Counted from the stretch's first letter, positions 50,976 to 60,149 are shown. The stretch: DNA of 64,000 bases from Mycolicibacterium chlorophenolicum (GCF_001044235.1 NZ_JYNL01000069.1:244900-308899); one strand, 5' to 3'. Made by a program: numbers and translations. Notes: a model not told the origin generated them from the sequence alone.

Positions 50976-51440
50976 TCAGGCTCCTTCGGCCAACTCCTTG
51001 ATCGCCGCGAGCGTGGCGGGGATGCCCGTGCGGGCCGCCTCGCTGCGCTTGGCGACCTCGTCGTCGGCCGTGTCCCCGTAGCGCTCGCGGAACCCCTCGA
51101 GCCCGGCGGGCAGGAACTCCCAGTGCTCGGTCAGCCGGGTGCCGTCACCCTCGGGTTCGAGGGTGTAGCCCCACCGGGCCCAGCCCTTGTTGACCTCCCA
51201 GGAGAATTCGCGGCCCGGATCGGCCGCGACCACCTGGCTGCGGGTCTCCCACGTGCGCTCGGGCAGCTCGTTGCGGCCGGTGAACCACGCGCCCACGCGG
51301 GGTCCGTCGCCCTCGTCCCACCAGCAGGCCTTGCACACCGGGCTCCACTGCCCCGTCCTGGTCACGTCGGACACCAGTGCGTAGAGCTCGTCCGGCGGCA
51401 CGGCCACCGACACCGACTCTGATCTCTTCAGCTCCGTCAC
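50976..51440 (-). CDS. SRPBCC/polyketide cyclase-like protein
   Basis: 154 residues from GTG 51440. START/Bet v1-like fold: VAVPPDELYALVSDVTRTGQWSPVCKACWWDEG at the start and GTRLTEHWEFLPAG in the middle are typical of SRPBCC lipid- or small molecule-binding proteins in mycobacteria. Substrate unknown. Convergent with the Cys-rich peptide gene (3-bp gap) and divergent from the SDR gene. Confidence 0.85.
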   Translation of the reverse strand: MTELKRSESVSVAVPPDELYALVSDVTRTGQWSPVCKACWWDEGDGPRVGAWFTGRNELPERTWETRSQVVAADPGREFSWEVNKGWARWGYTLEPEGDGTRLTEHWEFLPAGLEGFRERYGDTADDEVAKRSEAARTGIPATLAAIKELAEGA

Positions 51441-51505
51441 CCGCACGAGTGTGCCAGCCCGCAAACCCGCGGCGCTATTGCGTTTTGGCCGCCCAGGTGT
51501 GACCT

Positions 51506-51519
51506 TGTAACACGTTCTC
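51506..51519. promoter_or_regulatory. candidate KstR-like site upstream of SDR gene
   Basis: TGTAACACGTTCTC fits the KstR consensus TNNAACNNGTTNNA at all fixed positions except the last base (C for A). It is 24 bp before the SDR start and 65 bp before the divergent SRPBCC gene. The core AACACGTT is identical to that of the perfect box at 43866. One mismatch makes it a candidate only. Confidence 0.5.
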
Positions 51520-51543
51520 GTTTCCGGCCGTCAGGAGTGTTCG

Positions 51544-52314
51544 ATGATCGACGCCAGCGACCGGATCGCCGTGATCGTCGGTGGGGCGTCGGGCATCGGC
51601 TGGGCCACCGCGCAGGCACTGGCGGCCGACGGCTGCCGGGTCACGGTGGCCGACGTCAACAGCGACGCGGCGCAGGGGCGCGCCACCGAACTGGGCGGTC
51701 CGCACACCGCGGCGTACGTCGACGTCACCGACGAAGCCTCGGTGGAGCGTCTGTTCGACGGGCCGATCGACATCGCGGTCAACTGCGCGGGTTTCAGCAC
51801 CGTCGGCTTGATCACCGACATGGCCGCCGAGGATTTCCGGTCCGTCGTCGACGTCTGCCTCACCGGGGCGTTCCTGGTCGCCAAGCACGCGGGCCGGCAC
51901 CTGCGCGCGGGCGGCGCGCTGGTGCAGATCGGTTCACTCAACGGCCGGCAGCCCGCGGCGGGCATGAGTGCGTACTGCGCCGCCAAGGCGGGGCTGGCGA
52001 TGCTGACCCAGGTGGCCGCCCTGGAGATGGGTGCCCGCGGTGTCCGCGTCAACGCCGTCGCCCCCGGCTTCGTGCACAGCCCGCTGACCGCGCCGGCCGC
52101 CGCGATCCCCGGTGTCGTCGACGACTACATCGACAACACCGCGCTCGGCCGGGCCGGCACCCCCGAGGACATCGCCAATGCCGTTGTCTACCTGTGTGAT
52201 CCGCGGTCGTCCTGGCTGACCGGTGAGGTGCTCGACATCAACGGCGGCGCCCACCTCAAGCGCTATCCCGACGTGTTGGGCCACGTGATGCGCCTGGTGG
52301 ACCAGTCGCCGTGA
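51544..52314 (+). CDS. short-chain dehydrogenase/reductase (SDR)
   Basis: 256 residues. Classical SDR: GGASGIGWATA at 13–23, VNCAG at 79–83, catalytic Ser131, Tyr144, Lys148 (GSLNGRQ, SAYCAAKAG), and C-terminal LTGEVLDINGGAHLK. Asp at the end of the second strand (VADVN) indicates NAD. Steroid or alcohol dehydrogenase-like. The KstR-like element upstream hints at a steroid-linked role, which is inference. Confidence 0.9.
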   Translation: MIDASDRIAVIVGGASGIGWATAQALAADGCRVTVADVNSDAAQGRATELGGPHTAAYVDVTDEASVERLFDGPIDIAVNCAGFSTVGLITDMAAEDFRSVVDVCLTGAFLVAKHAGRHLRAGGALVQIGSLNGRQPAAGMSAYCAAKAGLAMLTQVAALEMGARGVRVNAVAPGFVHSPLTAPAAAIPGVVDDYIDNTALGRAGTPEDIANAVVYLCDPRSSWLTGEVLDINGGAHLKRYPDVLGHVMRLVDQSP

Positions 52315-52324
52315 CGGGCATGCC

Positions 52325-53515
52325 GTGACCGGCAGCTTCAGCGTGACCCAGAAGCGCGCCCTGGCCGTGGTGACGGTGGTCGCGCTGGGGTTCGGCGCCT
52401 ACTTCCTGCGCCACTATCTGCTGCTGATCGCGGTGGCGGCGGTGCTCGCCTACCTGTTCACCCCGCTCTACCAACGGCTGCGGACGTCGATGAACGTCGG
52501 CCTGTCGGCGACGGTGACGCTGCTGGCCGCGGTCGCGACGGTCGCGATTCCGCTGGCCGGGGTGATCTTCCTGGCGGTGCTGCAGATCAGTCAGATGGTC
52601 ACCAGCATCGGGCACTGGGCGGAACAGACCGATTTCACCGCGCTGGCGCAGCGGCTGCTCGACTCGGCCAACGCGCTGCTCGCCCGCGTACCGTTCCTGG
52701 ACATCACGCTGACACCGGACTCGGTGCGCCAGGCGGCCACCAAGGTCGGCCAGGGCGCCGGGCAGGTGGCGCTGGACTTCGCGCGGAACTCGGTGGGCGG
52801 CATCGCGTCGACGGTGACCGCGCTGATCCTGTTCCTCTACGTCTTCCTCGCACTGGTCACCAACGGCGGCAAGGTCGTCGACCTGTTCCGCGACCTGAAT
52901 CCGTTGGGGCCGCAGGTGTCCGACATCTACCTGGCCAAGATCGGCGCGATGGTTTCCGCCACGGTCAAGGGGCAGTTCATCATCGCGGTGTGCCAGGGCG
53001 TCGCCGGCGCGGTGTCGATCTACATCGCCGGCCTGCACGACGGCTTCTTCATGTTCGTGATCTTCCTGACCGCGCTGTCGTTCATCCCGCTGGGCAGCGG
53101 CATCGTCACGATCCCGCTCGGCATCGGCCTGGCCGTCTTCGGCAACGTGGCCGGCGGCGTCTTCGTCGTGGTGTTCCACATCGTGGTGGTCACCAGCATC
53201 GACAACCTTCTCCGCCCGATCCTGGTGCCCAAGAGCGCGCACCTGCATCCCGCGCTGATGCTGCTGGCGGTGTTCGCCGGACTGAAGATGTTCGGCTTCT
53301 GGGGCATCGTGCTGGGCCCGGTGCTGATGATCGTCATCGTCACGACGATCAGCGTCTACCTGGCCGTCTACCAGGGTGCGCCGCTGGACTCGATCACCGG
53401 GACCCGGGCCGACCCCGCCGACGACGAGGCCGAACGCACGGTCCCGTGGTGGCGCCGCCTGCTCCCCGGTAAGCCCGGTGAGCCGGCGCCGGCCGTCACG
53501 TCAGACGAGACGTGA
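52325..53515 (+). CDS. AI-2E/PerM family membrane transporter
   Basis: 396 residues from GTG 52325, 10 bp after the SDR stop. Hydrophobic helices in the PerM layout: VTVVALGFGAYFLRHYLLLIAVAAVLAYLF, LSATVTLLAAVATVAIPLAGVIFLAVLQ and the signature region NLLRPILVPKSAHLHPALMLLAVFAGLKMFGFWGIVLGPVLM. Family members export AI-2 or act in Na+/H+ stress; the substrate here is unknown. The C-terminal tail is cytosolic and charged. 3' end overlaps the convergent DLH gene by 20 bp. Confidence 0.9.
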   Translation: MTGSFSVTQKRALAVVTVVALGFGAYFLRHYLLLIAVAAVLAYLFTPLYQRLRTSMNVGLSATVTLLAAVATVAIPLAGVIFLAVLQISQMVTSIGHWAEQTDFTALAQRLLDSANALLARVPFLDITLTPDSVRQAATKVGQGAGQVALDFARNSVGGIASTVTALILFLYVFLALVTNGGKVVDLFRDLNPLGPQVSDIYLAKIGAMVSATVKGQFIIAVCQGVAGAVSIYIAGLHDGFFMFVIFLTALSFIPLGSGIVTIPLGIGLAVFGNVAGGVFVVVFHIVVVTSIDNLLRPILVPKSAHLHPALMLLAVFAGLKMFGFWGIVLGPVLMIVIVTTISVYLAVYQGAPLDSITGTRADPADDEAERTVPWWRRLLPGKPGEPAPAVTSDET

Positions 53516-54323
53516 GGAACTCGACGACACGCTTGCGTGCCTCGTAGGCGGGGTGGCCGTCGACCTCGCGGACCTGGTCGGTCAGCACCGAGTGCGCCAT
53601 CCGTCCGATGCCGTCGGGGTTGCCCTTCTTGGAGCTGATCTCGATGACCTCGAACGCGTCGCCGAGCCGGTTCTTCAACGTGGTGAACCGCTCCCCCGGC
53701 GACATGGCGTCCTCGCTGAACCGCAACCCCATCACGCACAGACCCTCGGTGGCAGCGCGCTGCTCGATCACCTTCATCTCCGCCTCGGAGACCCCCGGGT
53801 CGCGCTTGTGCCGCGGCGTCAGCGGCAGCGGGACCGACGGCTGACTCATCACCGGCGCGAGCACGCTGTCGTCCACGGCGGCGGCGAGCGCGAAACCACC
53901 GGTGAAGCACTGCCCGATCACCCCGACGCCCTTGCCCGGCGTCTTCTCGTTGAGGTCGCGGGCCAGCGCGCGCAGGAAGTGCGCCACCGGCCGGTCGGCG
54001 TTGGTCGCGAACGCCGCGAATTCCTTGGCCACGCAACCCTTCAGCAGCACCGGGACGGCACCGGGACCGAGCGCGGGCGCGCCCGGGGTGCCGAACAGCG
54101 ACGGCGCCGCGACGGTGAAGCCGTTGTCGACCAGATGGTTGCCCAGGGCCAGCACACCGGGATGCAGCCCGGGCATCTCGGGGATCAGCACGACCCCGGG
54201 TCCCTCGCCCTTGCGGTACACGTCATGGGTGTAGCCGGAGGCGGTGAACGGCGTGGCGACCCAGCCGGACAGGTCTGCTTCCGGAGCCGCCCGGCCGGCG
54301 ACATTGGGGTCAGGGGAGGTCAT
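53496..54323 (-). CDS. dienelactone hydrolase family protein
   Basis: 275 residues from ATG 54323. Alpha/beta hydrolase of the DLH type, which uses a Cys nucleophile: IPEMPGLHPGVLALGNHLVDNGFTVAAPSLFG, nucleophile Cys139 in GVIGQCFTGGFALAAA. The C-terminal His is in the GHPAYEARKRVVEFL region. Opens lactone rings in aromatic degradation or similar reactions; actual substrate unknown. It shares the strand with the DUF4245 gene upstream. Confidence 0.88.
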   Translation of the reverse strand: MTSPDPNVAGRAAPEADLSGWVATPFTASGYTHDVYRKGEGPGVVLIPEMPGLHPGVLALGNHLVDNGFTVAAPSLFGTPGAPALGPGAVPVLLKGCVAKEFAAFATNADRPVAHFLRALARDLNEKTPGKGVGVIGQCFTGGFALAAAVDDSVLAPVMSQPSVPLPLTPRHKRDPGVSEAEMKVIEQRAATEGLCVMGLRFSEDAMSPGERFTTLKNRLGDAFEVIEISSKKGNPDGIGRMAHSVLTDQVREVDGHPAYEARKRVVEFLTSRLT

Positions 54324-54337
54324 GGCGGCTCCGTCGG

Positions 54338-55042
54338 TCAGGTCACGGTGAGCGGCGACTGGGACTGCGTCGCAGCCGCCAGCGTACGGTACTCGTCCGT
54401 ACCCGCGGCGCCGGTCAGCGCGAGTTGCGCGGGTCCGGTGGGGCCGCGCACCTGCGCCGTCCACACCGGCTCGGCCGCCTTGCCGTCCCGCTCGCCACCC
54501 TGGTAGACGATCCAGCGCACGCCGTCGACGTCCTCGGTCCCGGTGGGCACCAGATCCGGCCCGAACGACGCGATGAGCTTGTCCTCGTCGGCGTTGCTCT
54601 GCGTCAGGCTCAGATACATCCCGCTCGGGGCCAGGTAGCCGACCACCGACGCCACCGCGCGCACCGGTTGCCCGGTCACCGGATCGGTGCGCCCGCCGTC
54701 GATGCCCTTGCGGCTGCCGGAGTTCGCCCGCCAGTCGCGCGGCAGCAGCGGCACCCGGATCGGGATCTTGAGCGCATCGGCATCGGCCTGCAGTGCCGCG
54801 GGGGCGTCGTAGTCGGGCACCGGGCCGGGGCCCGGGCCGGTGGGCGCGAACGAGCACATCCCGAGCACGCCGGCGAGGATCACGCAGGCCACCACGAGCG
54901 GGCCGATCGACCAGAACATGTCCCGGCCGTCCTGCAGCAGGCGGGACTTCGCCGGCCTCGCCACGGGCACGGCGTAGCCCGCTTCGGCCGGGTCGGTGCT
55001 CTCGCGCTCCGCGGCGTGACCGGAGTCGGGCGGCGTCGTCAT
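54338..55042 (-). CDS. DUF4245 membrane-anchored protein
   Basis: 234 residues from ATG 55042. N-terminal cytosolic tail, one membrane helix (IGPLVVACVILAGVLGMCSF), and an extracytoplasmic domain with IRVPLLPRDWRANSGSRKG and GTEDVDGVRWIVYQGGERDG, the DUF4245 signatures. In M. tuberculosis the homologue (Rv1100, from memory) also precedes glpX in the opposite direction. Function unknown. Confidence 0.9.
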   Translation of the reverse strand: MTTPPDSGHAAERESTDPAEAGYAVPVARPAKSRLLQDGRDMFWSIGPLVVACVILAGVLGMCSFAPTGPGPGPVPDYDAPAALQADADALKIPIRVPLLPRDWRANSGSRKGIDGGRTDPVTGQPVRAVASVVGYLAPSGMYLSLTQSNADEDKLIASFGPDLVPTGTEDVDGVRWIVYQGGERDGKAAEPVWTAQVRGPTGPAQLALTGAAGTDEYRTLAAATQSQSPLTVT

Positions 55043-55097
55043 GTCTGCCAGTATCCCTCTTCCCGAACGGGGGGCGGTTAGTGGGAGAATCTGGCGC

Positions 55098-56126
55098 ATG
55101 ACGCCATCGAGACGTGAAGCCCCGGACCGCAACCTGGCCCTGGAACTGGTGCGGGTCACCGAGGCGGGCGCCATGGCGGCCGGCCGCTGGGTGGGACGCG
55201 GTGACAAGGAGGGCGGCGACGGAGCCGCCGTGGACGCCATGCGGGAGCTGGTCAACTCGGTGTCGATGCGCGGCGTCGTGGTGATCGGCGAGGGCGAGAA
55301 GGACAACGCCCCGATGCTCTACAACGGCGAGGAGGTCGGCAACGGCGACGGCCCGGAGTGCGACTTCGCGGTCGACCCCGTCGACGGCACCACGCTGATG
55401 AGCAAGGGCATGCCCAACGCCATCTCGGTGCTCGCGGTCGCCGAGCGTGGCGCGATGTTCGACCCGTCGGCGGTGTTCTACATGAACAAGATCGCCGTCG
55501 GCCCGGACGCCGTGGATGTCATCGACATCACCGCGCCGATCGGCGAGAACATCCGCCGGGTCGCCAAGGCCAAGAGTTCCAGCGTCGCCGACCTGACCGT
55601 GTGTGTGCTCGACCGGCCGCGGCACGCCCAGCTGATCGCCGAGGTGCGCGACGCCGGTGCCCGCATCCGACTGATCTCCGACGGCGACGTCGCCGGAGCC
55701 ATCTCGGCCTGCCGGCCCAACTCCGGCACCGATCTGCTCGCCGGCATCGGTGGCACGCCCGAGGGCATCATCACCGCCGCGGCCATCCGCTGCATGGGCG
55801 GCGCCATCCAGGCGGTGCTCGCCCCCACCGACGACGCCGAGCGGCAGAAAGCCGTCGACGCCGGACACGACCTGGACCGCGTCCTGCACACCGAGGACCT
55901 CGTCTCCGGCGAGAACGTCTTCTTCTCCGCGACCGGCGTCACCGACGGCGACCTACTGCGCGGTGTCCGCTACTCCGGTGGCGGCGCCACCACGCAGTCG
56001 ATCGTGATGCGCTCGAAGTCGGGCACGGTCCGGATGATCGAGGCCTACCACCGGCTCTCGAAGCTCAACGAGTACTCCGCGGTCGACTTCACCGGCGACA
56101 AGTCCGCCGCCTATCCATTGCCCTAG
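55098..56126 (+). CDS. glpX: class II fructose-1,6-bisphosphatase
   Basis: 342 residues. GlpX removes the 1-phosphate of fructose 1,6-bisphosphate in gluconeogenesis. Metal motif GEGEKDNAPMLYNGEEVGNG, then FAVDPVDGTTLMSKG and LISDGDVAGAI, GGTPEGIITAAAIRCMGG are hallmarks. ATG 55098 gives the usual MTPSRREAPDRNLALELVRVTE opening. Divergent from DUF4245; fum follows after 34 bp. Confidence 0.96.
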   Translation: MTPSRREAPDRNLALELVRVTEAGAMAAGRWVGRGDKEGGDGAAVDAMRELVNSVSMRGVVVIGEGEKDNAPMLYNGEEVGNGDGPECDFAVDPVDGTTLMSKGMPNAISVLAVAERGAMFDPSAVFYMNKIAVGPDAVDVIDITAPIGENIRRVAKAKSSSVADLTVCVLDRPRHAQLIAEVRDAGARIRLISDGDVAGAISACRPNSGTDLLAGIGGTPEGIITAAAIRCMGGAIQAVLAPTDDAERQKAVDAGHDLDRVLHTEDLVSGENVFFSATGVTDGDLLRGVRYSGGGATTQSIVMRSKSGTVRMIEAYHRLSKLNEYSAVDFTGDKSAAYPLP

Positions 56127-56160
56127 CCCAACCCCCATCAACAACACGAACAGGGAGCCC

Positions 56161-57576
56161 ATGGCCGACAACGCCGTCGACAACACCGAGTACCGCATCG
56201 AGCACGACACCATGGGCGAGGTGAAGGTGCCCAAGAACGCGCTGTGGCGGGCCCAGACCCAGCGCGCGGTGGAGAACTTCCCGATCTCGTTCCGGCCGTT
56301 GGAGCGCACCCAGATCCGCGCGCTCGGCCTGCTCAAGGGCGCCTGCGCCCAGGTGAACAAGGACCTGGGCCTGCTGGCGCCGGAGAAGGCCGACGCGATC
56401 ATCGCCGCGGCCGCCGAGATCGCCGACGGACAGCACGACGACCAGTTCCCGATCGACGTGTTCCAGACCGGCTCCGGCACCAGCTCGAACATGAACACCA
56501 ACGAGGTCATCGCATCGATCGCGGCGGCGAACGGGGTGACGGTGCACCCGAACGACGACGTCAACATGTCGCAGAGCTCGAACGACACGTTCCCCACCGC
56601 CACGCACATCGCGGCGACCGAAGCCGCAGTGCGCCATCTGATTCCGGCTCTGGAGGTGCTGCACGAATCGCTGGAGGCCAAGGCCCGCCAGTGGCGCACC
56701 ACCGTCAAGTCCGGCCGCACCCACCTGATGGACGCCGTGCCGGTGACGCTCGGGCAGGAGTTCGGCGGGTACGCCCGCCAGATCCAGGCCGGCATAGAAA
56801 GGGTGCGCGGGTCACTTCCAAGGCTCGGTGAGCTCGCGATCGGCGGTACCGCGGTGGGCACCGGCCTCAACGCCCCCGACGGGTTCGGCGCCAAGGTCGT
56901 CGAGGTGCTGGTCGACCAGACCGGGATCGCCGAGTTGCGCACGGCTGTGGACAGTTTCGAGGCTCAGGCCGCCCGCGACGGGCTGGTCGAGGCGTCGGGC
57001 GCGCTGAAGACGATCGCGGTGTCGCTGACCAAGATCGCCAACGACATCCGCTGGATGGGGTCGGGTCCGCTGACCGGGCTGGGCGAGCTGCAGCTGCCCG
57101 ACCTGCAGCCGGGCAGCTCGATCATGCCGGGCAAGGTCAACCCCGTCATCCCCGAGGCCGTCACGCAGGTGGCCGCGCAGGTGATCGGCAACGACGCGGC
57201 CGTCACCGTCGGCGGCCTGTCCGGCGCTTTCGAACTCAACGTCTACATCCCGATGATGGCGCGCAACGTCCTCGAGTCGTTCACGCTGCTGTCGAACGTG
57301 TCGAAGCTGTTCGCCGCCAAGTGCATCGACGGGTTGGTGGCTAACGACGCGCACCTGCGCGAGCTGGCCGAGTCGTCGCCGTCGATCGTGACGCCGCTGA
57401 ACTCGGCGATCGGCTACGAGGAGGCCGCGAAGGTCGCCAAGGAAGCACTCAAGGAACGCAAGACGATCCGCCAGACCGTCATCGACCGCGGTCTGATCGG
57501 CGACAAGCTCTCCGAGGAGGAGCTGGACCGCCGGCTGGACGTGCTGAAGATGGCCAAGGTGCACGACGGGCGCTGA
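56161..57576 (+). CDS. fum: fumarate hydratase class II
   Basis: 471 residues. Reversible hydration of fumarate to malate in the TCA cycle. Superfamily signature GSSIMPGKVNPVIPE, TGSGTSSNMNTNEV near residue 100 and SGRTHLMDAVPVTLGQEF. AACAGGGAGCCC lies before the ATG. Probably co-transcribed with glpX, as in other mycobacteria. Confidence 0.97.
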   Translation: MADNAVDNTEYRIEHDTMGEVKVPKNALWRAQTQRAVENFPISFRPLERTQIRALGLLKGACAQVNKDLGLLAPEKADAIIAAAAEIADGQHDDQFPIDVFQTGSGTSSNMNTNEVIASIAAANGVTVHPNDDVNMSQSSNDTFPTATHIAATEAAVRHLIPALEVLHESLEAKARQWRTTVKSGRTHLMDAVPVTLGQEFGGYARQIQAGIERVRGSLPRLGELAIGGTAVGTGLNAPDGFGAKVVEVLVDQTGIAELRTAVDSFEAQAARDGLVEASGALKTIAVSLTKIANDIRWMGSGPLTGLGELQLPDLQPGSSIMPGKVNPVIPEAVTQVAAQVIGNDAAVTVGGLSGAFELNVYIPMMARNVLESFTLLSNVSKLFAAKCIDGLVANDAHLRELAESSPSIVTPLNSAIGYEEAAKVAKEALKERKTIRQTVIDRGLIGDKLSEEELDRRLDVLKMAKVHDGR

Positions 57577-57665
57577 CGGCGACGAATCAGTCGAATCGCC
57601 TGACGAATCGCGGCGGTGGGCAGAAGATAAGGGCCACACCCTGTTCCAGGCTTTCCCAGGAGGCG

Positions 57666-57872
57666 ATGTTGCCTGCCGACCGCGATTCTGCAGCGCTCGT
57701 GACCACGGCGACCAGCCAACCCGCATTGACGACGGGTTTCGTCATGCTCGGACTGGCGTCTCTGCTCGACCTTTCGACAGGCAGGCGCGCCTGGGGCGCC
57801 GACCGCGTGCTCGCGGTGTCCGGGGCCGCCGCCGCCGGGTGGTACCTGATGGAGGAACGCCGCAGGCAGTAG
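57666..57872 (+). CDS. small membrane protein, hypothetical
   Basis: 68 residues with one or two short hydrophobic helices (ALTTGFVMLGLASLLDL and VLAVSGAAAAGWYLM) and a basic C-terminus EERRRQ. The start is uncertain: ATG 57666 has AGGAGG only 2 bases upstream, so GTG 57699 may be used. It ends 3 bp from the convergent deacetylase stop. Not recognised. Confidence 0.5.
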   Translation: MLPADRDSAALVTTATSQPALTTGFVMLGLASLLDLSTGRRAWGADRVLAVSGAAAAGWYLMEERRRQ

Positions 57873-57875
57873 CGG

Positions 57876-58757
57876 TTACGCGCCGTTGGTGGGGCCGCCC
57901 GAGTTCTGGTCCGGGATGTCGGTGATCGGGAAATTCGGCATCGGCGCGGGAGACGGCGTGTCCGGCAGCGGCGGGATCTGGTCGGCCGGGATGTCGACGA
58001 GCTCGTTGACCGGCGGACCGTTCTCGCGACTGCCGTAGAGACTGCCCGGCGCGCGCGGGCCGAGCATGCGGCTGACGGTCACCAGGTGATAGCCGTTGGC
58101 CTTGAGCACCGGGATGAACTGGGACACCAGATCCACCGTCGAGGAGTAGGTGTCGTGCAGCAGCACCACCGAGTTCGGCTTGATCTGGCTCATCAGCAGC
58201 GCGCGGGTCGCGGCGGTGTTGCTGTCGTTGGCCCAGTCGAACGGGATCACGTCCCAGTTGATGTCGGCCAGCCCCTGCCGGCCGGCCTCGGCGAGCACCG
58301 CGTCGTTGACCAGCCCGCCGGCGGTGCGCGACAGCGTGGGGCGCTGACCGGTGGCGGCCTGGATCGCGTCGATGCCCTTGCTGAACTGGGCGGCGATGTC
58401 CTGCGGCGGGATCGTCGTCATGTTCGGGTGTTCCCACGTGTGGGTGCCGATCTCCATGCCGGCGTCGGCGATCCGCTGGGCCCCGGCCGGGTTGGCGGCC
58501 ACCTTGTTGCCGATCAGGAAGAACGTCGCCTCGGCGTTGTTGGCGCGCAGCACCGACAGCAGGCGGTCGGTGAACGGGCTGGGCCCGTCGTCGAACGTCA
58601 GCGCCACGCACTTGACCTGTGCGCAGTTCACGTCGTCGGCGTTGGCCGGCCGCACGTGCCCGGTCAGGCCGCCGACCACCAGCACCGCCACGGCGGCGGC
58701 GACGCCGAGCACCGTCCTGGTGTAACGCCAGGTCAGGCTGTCGGGACGGGTACGCAC
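57876..58757 (-). CDS. secreted polysaccharide deacetylase (NodB domain)
   Basis: 293 residues from GTG 58757. N-terminal helix/signal (LGVAAAVAVLVVGGLTGHV, cleavage near ANA), then the NodB domain: metal and catalytic motifs TFDDGPSPF and HTWEHPNM, FDWAND and LLHDTYSST. The motif-3 position reads RTAGG rather than the common RPPYG. The C-terminus is proline-rich. Homologous position to M. tuberculosis Rv1096, a peptidoglycan deacetylase. Removes N-acetyl groups from cell wall glycan, by family. Confidence 0.9.
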   Translation of the reverse strand: MRTRPDSLTWRYTRTVLGVAAAVAVLVVGGLTGHVRPANADDVNCAQVKCVALTFDDGPSPFTDRLLSVLRANNAEATFFLIGNKVAANPAGAQRIADAGMEIGTHTWEHPNMTTIPPQDIAAQFSKGIDAIQAATGQRPTLSRTAGGLVNDAVLAEAGRQGLADINWDVIPFDWANDSNTAATRALLMSQIKPNSVVLLHDTYSSTVDLVSQFIPVLKANGYHLVTVSRMLGPRAPGSLYGSRENGPPVNELVDIPADQIPPLPDTPSPAPMPNFPITDIPDQNSGGPTNGA

Positions 58758-58781
58758 GGGGGCAGCTTACCCACCCACCCT

Positions 58782-58834
58782 GCGAATCGGGCGCGCGCAA
58801 CGACGCTCAGCGTCGGTGCCCGCGCCCGATTCGC
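58782..58834 (-). terminator. long nested hairpin after phoH2
   Basis: Perfect 14-bp arms GCGAATCGGGCGCG (58782–58795) and CGCGCCCGATTCGC (58821–58834) enclose a second hairpin CGACGC-TCA-GCGTCG (58801–58815). It starts one base after the phoH2 stop on its strand and lies 25 bp before the deacetylase start, so it is the phoH2 terminator and could also act as a 5' structure for the deacetylase message. Confidence 0.7.
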
Positions 58835-58835
58835 G

Positions 58836-60149
58836 TCACGGCAGGGCGCCGGGGCTGATCTCCTCCAGCATCTCGGTGACCAGCGCCGCGATCGGTGAGC
58901 GCTCGCTGCGCAGCAGCGTGATGTGCGCGAACAGCGGGTGGCCCTTGAGCTTCTCGATCACCGCGGCGACGCCGTCATGCCGGCCGACGCGCAGGTTGTC
59001 CCGCTGGGCGACGTCGTGGGTGAGCACCACCCGCGAGCCGCTGCCCAGCCGGGACAGCACGGTCAGCAGCACGTTGCGCTCCAGCGACTGTGCCTCGTCG
59101 ACGATCACGAAGGAGTCGTGCAGCGAGCGGCCGCGGATGTGGGTCAGCGGCAGCACCTCGAGCATGCCGCGCGAGAGCACCTCCTCGAGCACCGCCGGGG
59201 AGGCCAGCCCCTCGAGGGTGTCGAAGACGGCCTGCGCCCACGGGCCCATCTTGTCGCTCTCGCTGCCCGGCAGGTAGCCCAGATCCTGGCCGCCGACCGC
59301 GTACAGCGGCCGGAACACCACGACCTTGCGCTGGGTGCGGCGCTCCAGCACCGCCTCCAGGCCGGCGCACAGCGCCAGCGCGGACTTGCCGGTGCCGGCC
59401 TTGCCGCCCAGCGACACGATGCCGACGGACTCGTCGAGCAGCAGATCCAGGGCGACACGCTGTTCGGCTGACCTTCCCCGGAGGCCGAACACCTCCCTGT
59501 CACCGCGGACCAGCTGCACCCGCTTGTCGGGATTGACCCGGCCCAGTGCGTGAGAGTTACTGCCCAGCAACCGGATTCCGGTGTGACAGGGCAGATCCCG
59601 GGCGGCCTGCAGGTCGATCTCGCCGTCGGCGAACAAGGCGTCGACGTCCTCGGAGCCCACCTCGAGCTCGGCCATCCCGGTCCAGCCCGACGTGATCACG
59701 TCCTGGGCGTGGTACTCGTCGGCGAGCAGCCCGACGGCCCCGGCCTTGACGCGCAGCGGGATGTCCTTGCTGACCAGCGTCACCCGCTTGCCCTCGGCGG
59801 CCAGGTTCGCGGCGACGGTCAGGATGCGGGCGTCGTTGCTGTCGGTGCGGAAGCCCGCGGGCAGCACGGTCGGATCGCTGTGGTTGAGCTCGACGTGGAG
59901 CGTACCGCCTTGTGTCCCAACGGGAATGGGTTGATCGAGGCGGCCGTGCTCCAGGCGTAGATCATCGAACATCCGTAGTGCCTGGCGCGCGAACCAGCCG
60001 AGTTCATGATGGTGCCGCTTGGCCTCGAGTTCGCTGATCACCACCAGCGGAACCACGACCTCGTGCTCGGCGAACCTCGTGATGGCCCAGGGATCGGACA
60101 ACAACACAGAGGTGTCGAGCACGTAGGTGCGGACGGGAGAATCGGTCAC
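58836..60149 (-). CDS. phoH2: PhoH2: PIN domain–PhoH ATPase RNA helicase/RNase
   Basis: 437 residues. N-terminal PIN RNase domain (YVLDTSVLL with Asp12; VISELEAKRHHHELG; DSNDARILTVAANLA) joined to a PhoH ATPase: Walker A GGKAGTGKSALALCAG, Walker B FVIVDEAQS, RGRSLHDS. Mycobacterial PhoH2 is known to unwind and cut RNA. I start at GTG 60149 because GAGGAG is 6 bases upstream and it matches the known VTDSPVRTYVLDTS opening; an ATG 60 bases upstream is in frame but overlaps the small ORF before it. Confidence 0.95.
   Translation of the reverse strand: MTDSPVRTYVLDTSVLLSDPWAITRFAEHEVVVPLVVISELEAKRHHHELGWFARQALRMFDDLRLEHGRLDQPIPVGTQGGTLHVELNHSDPTVLPAGFRTDSNDARILTVAANLAAEGKRVTLVSKDIPLRVKAGAVGLLADEYHAQDVITSGWTGMAELEVGSEDVDALFADGEIDLQAARDLPCHTGIRLLGSNSHALGRVNPDKRVQLVRGDREVFGLRGRSAEQRVALDLLLDESVGIVSLGGKAGTGKSALALCAGLEAVLERRTQRKVVVFRPLYAVGGQDLGYLPGSESDKMGPWAQAVFDTLEGLASPAVLEEVLSRGMLEVLPLTHIRGRSLHDSFVIVDEAQSLERNVLLTVLSRLGSGSRVVLTHDVAQRDNLRVGRHDGVAAVIEKLKGHPLFAHITLLRSERSPIAALVTEMLEEISPGALP

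Noticed and set aside
53496..55889. A 797-codon minus-strand frame ending as the dienelactone hydrolase
   Set aside because: Only the last 275 codons are hydrolase-like; the rest is antisense to glpX and out of frame with DUF4245. ATG 54323 was used as start.
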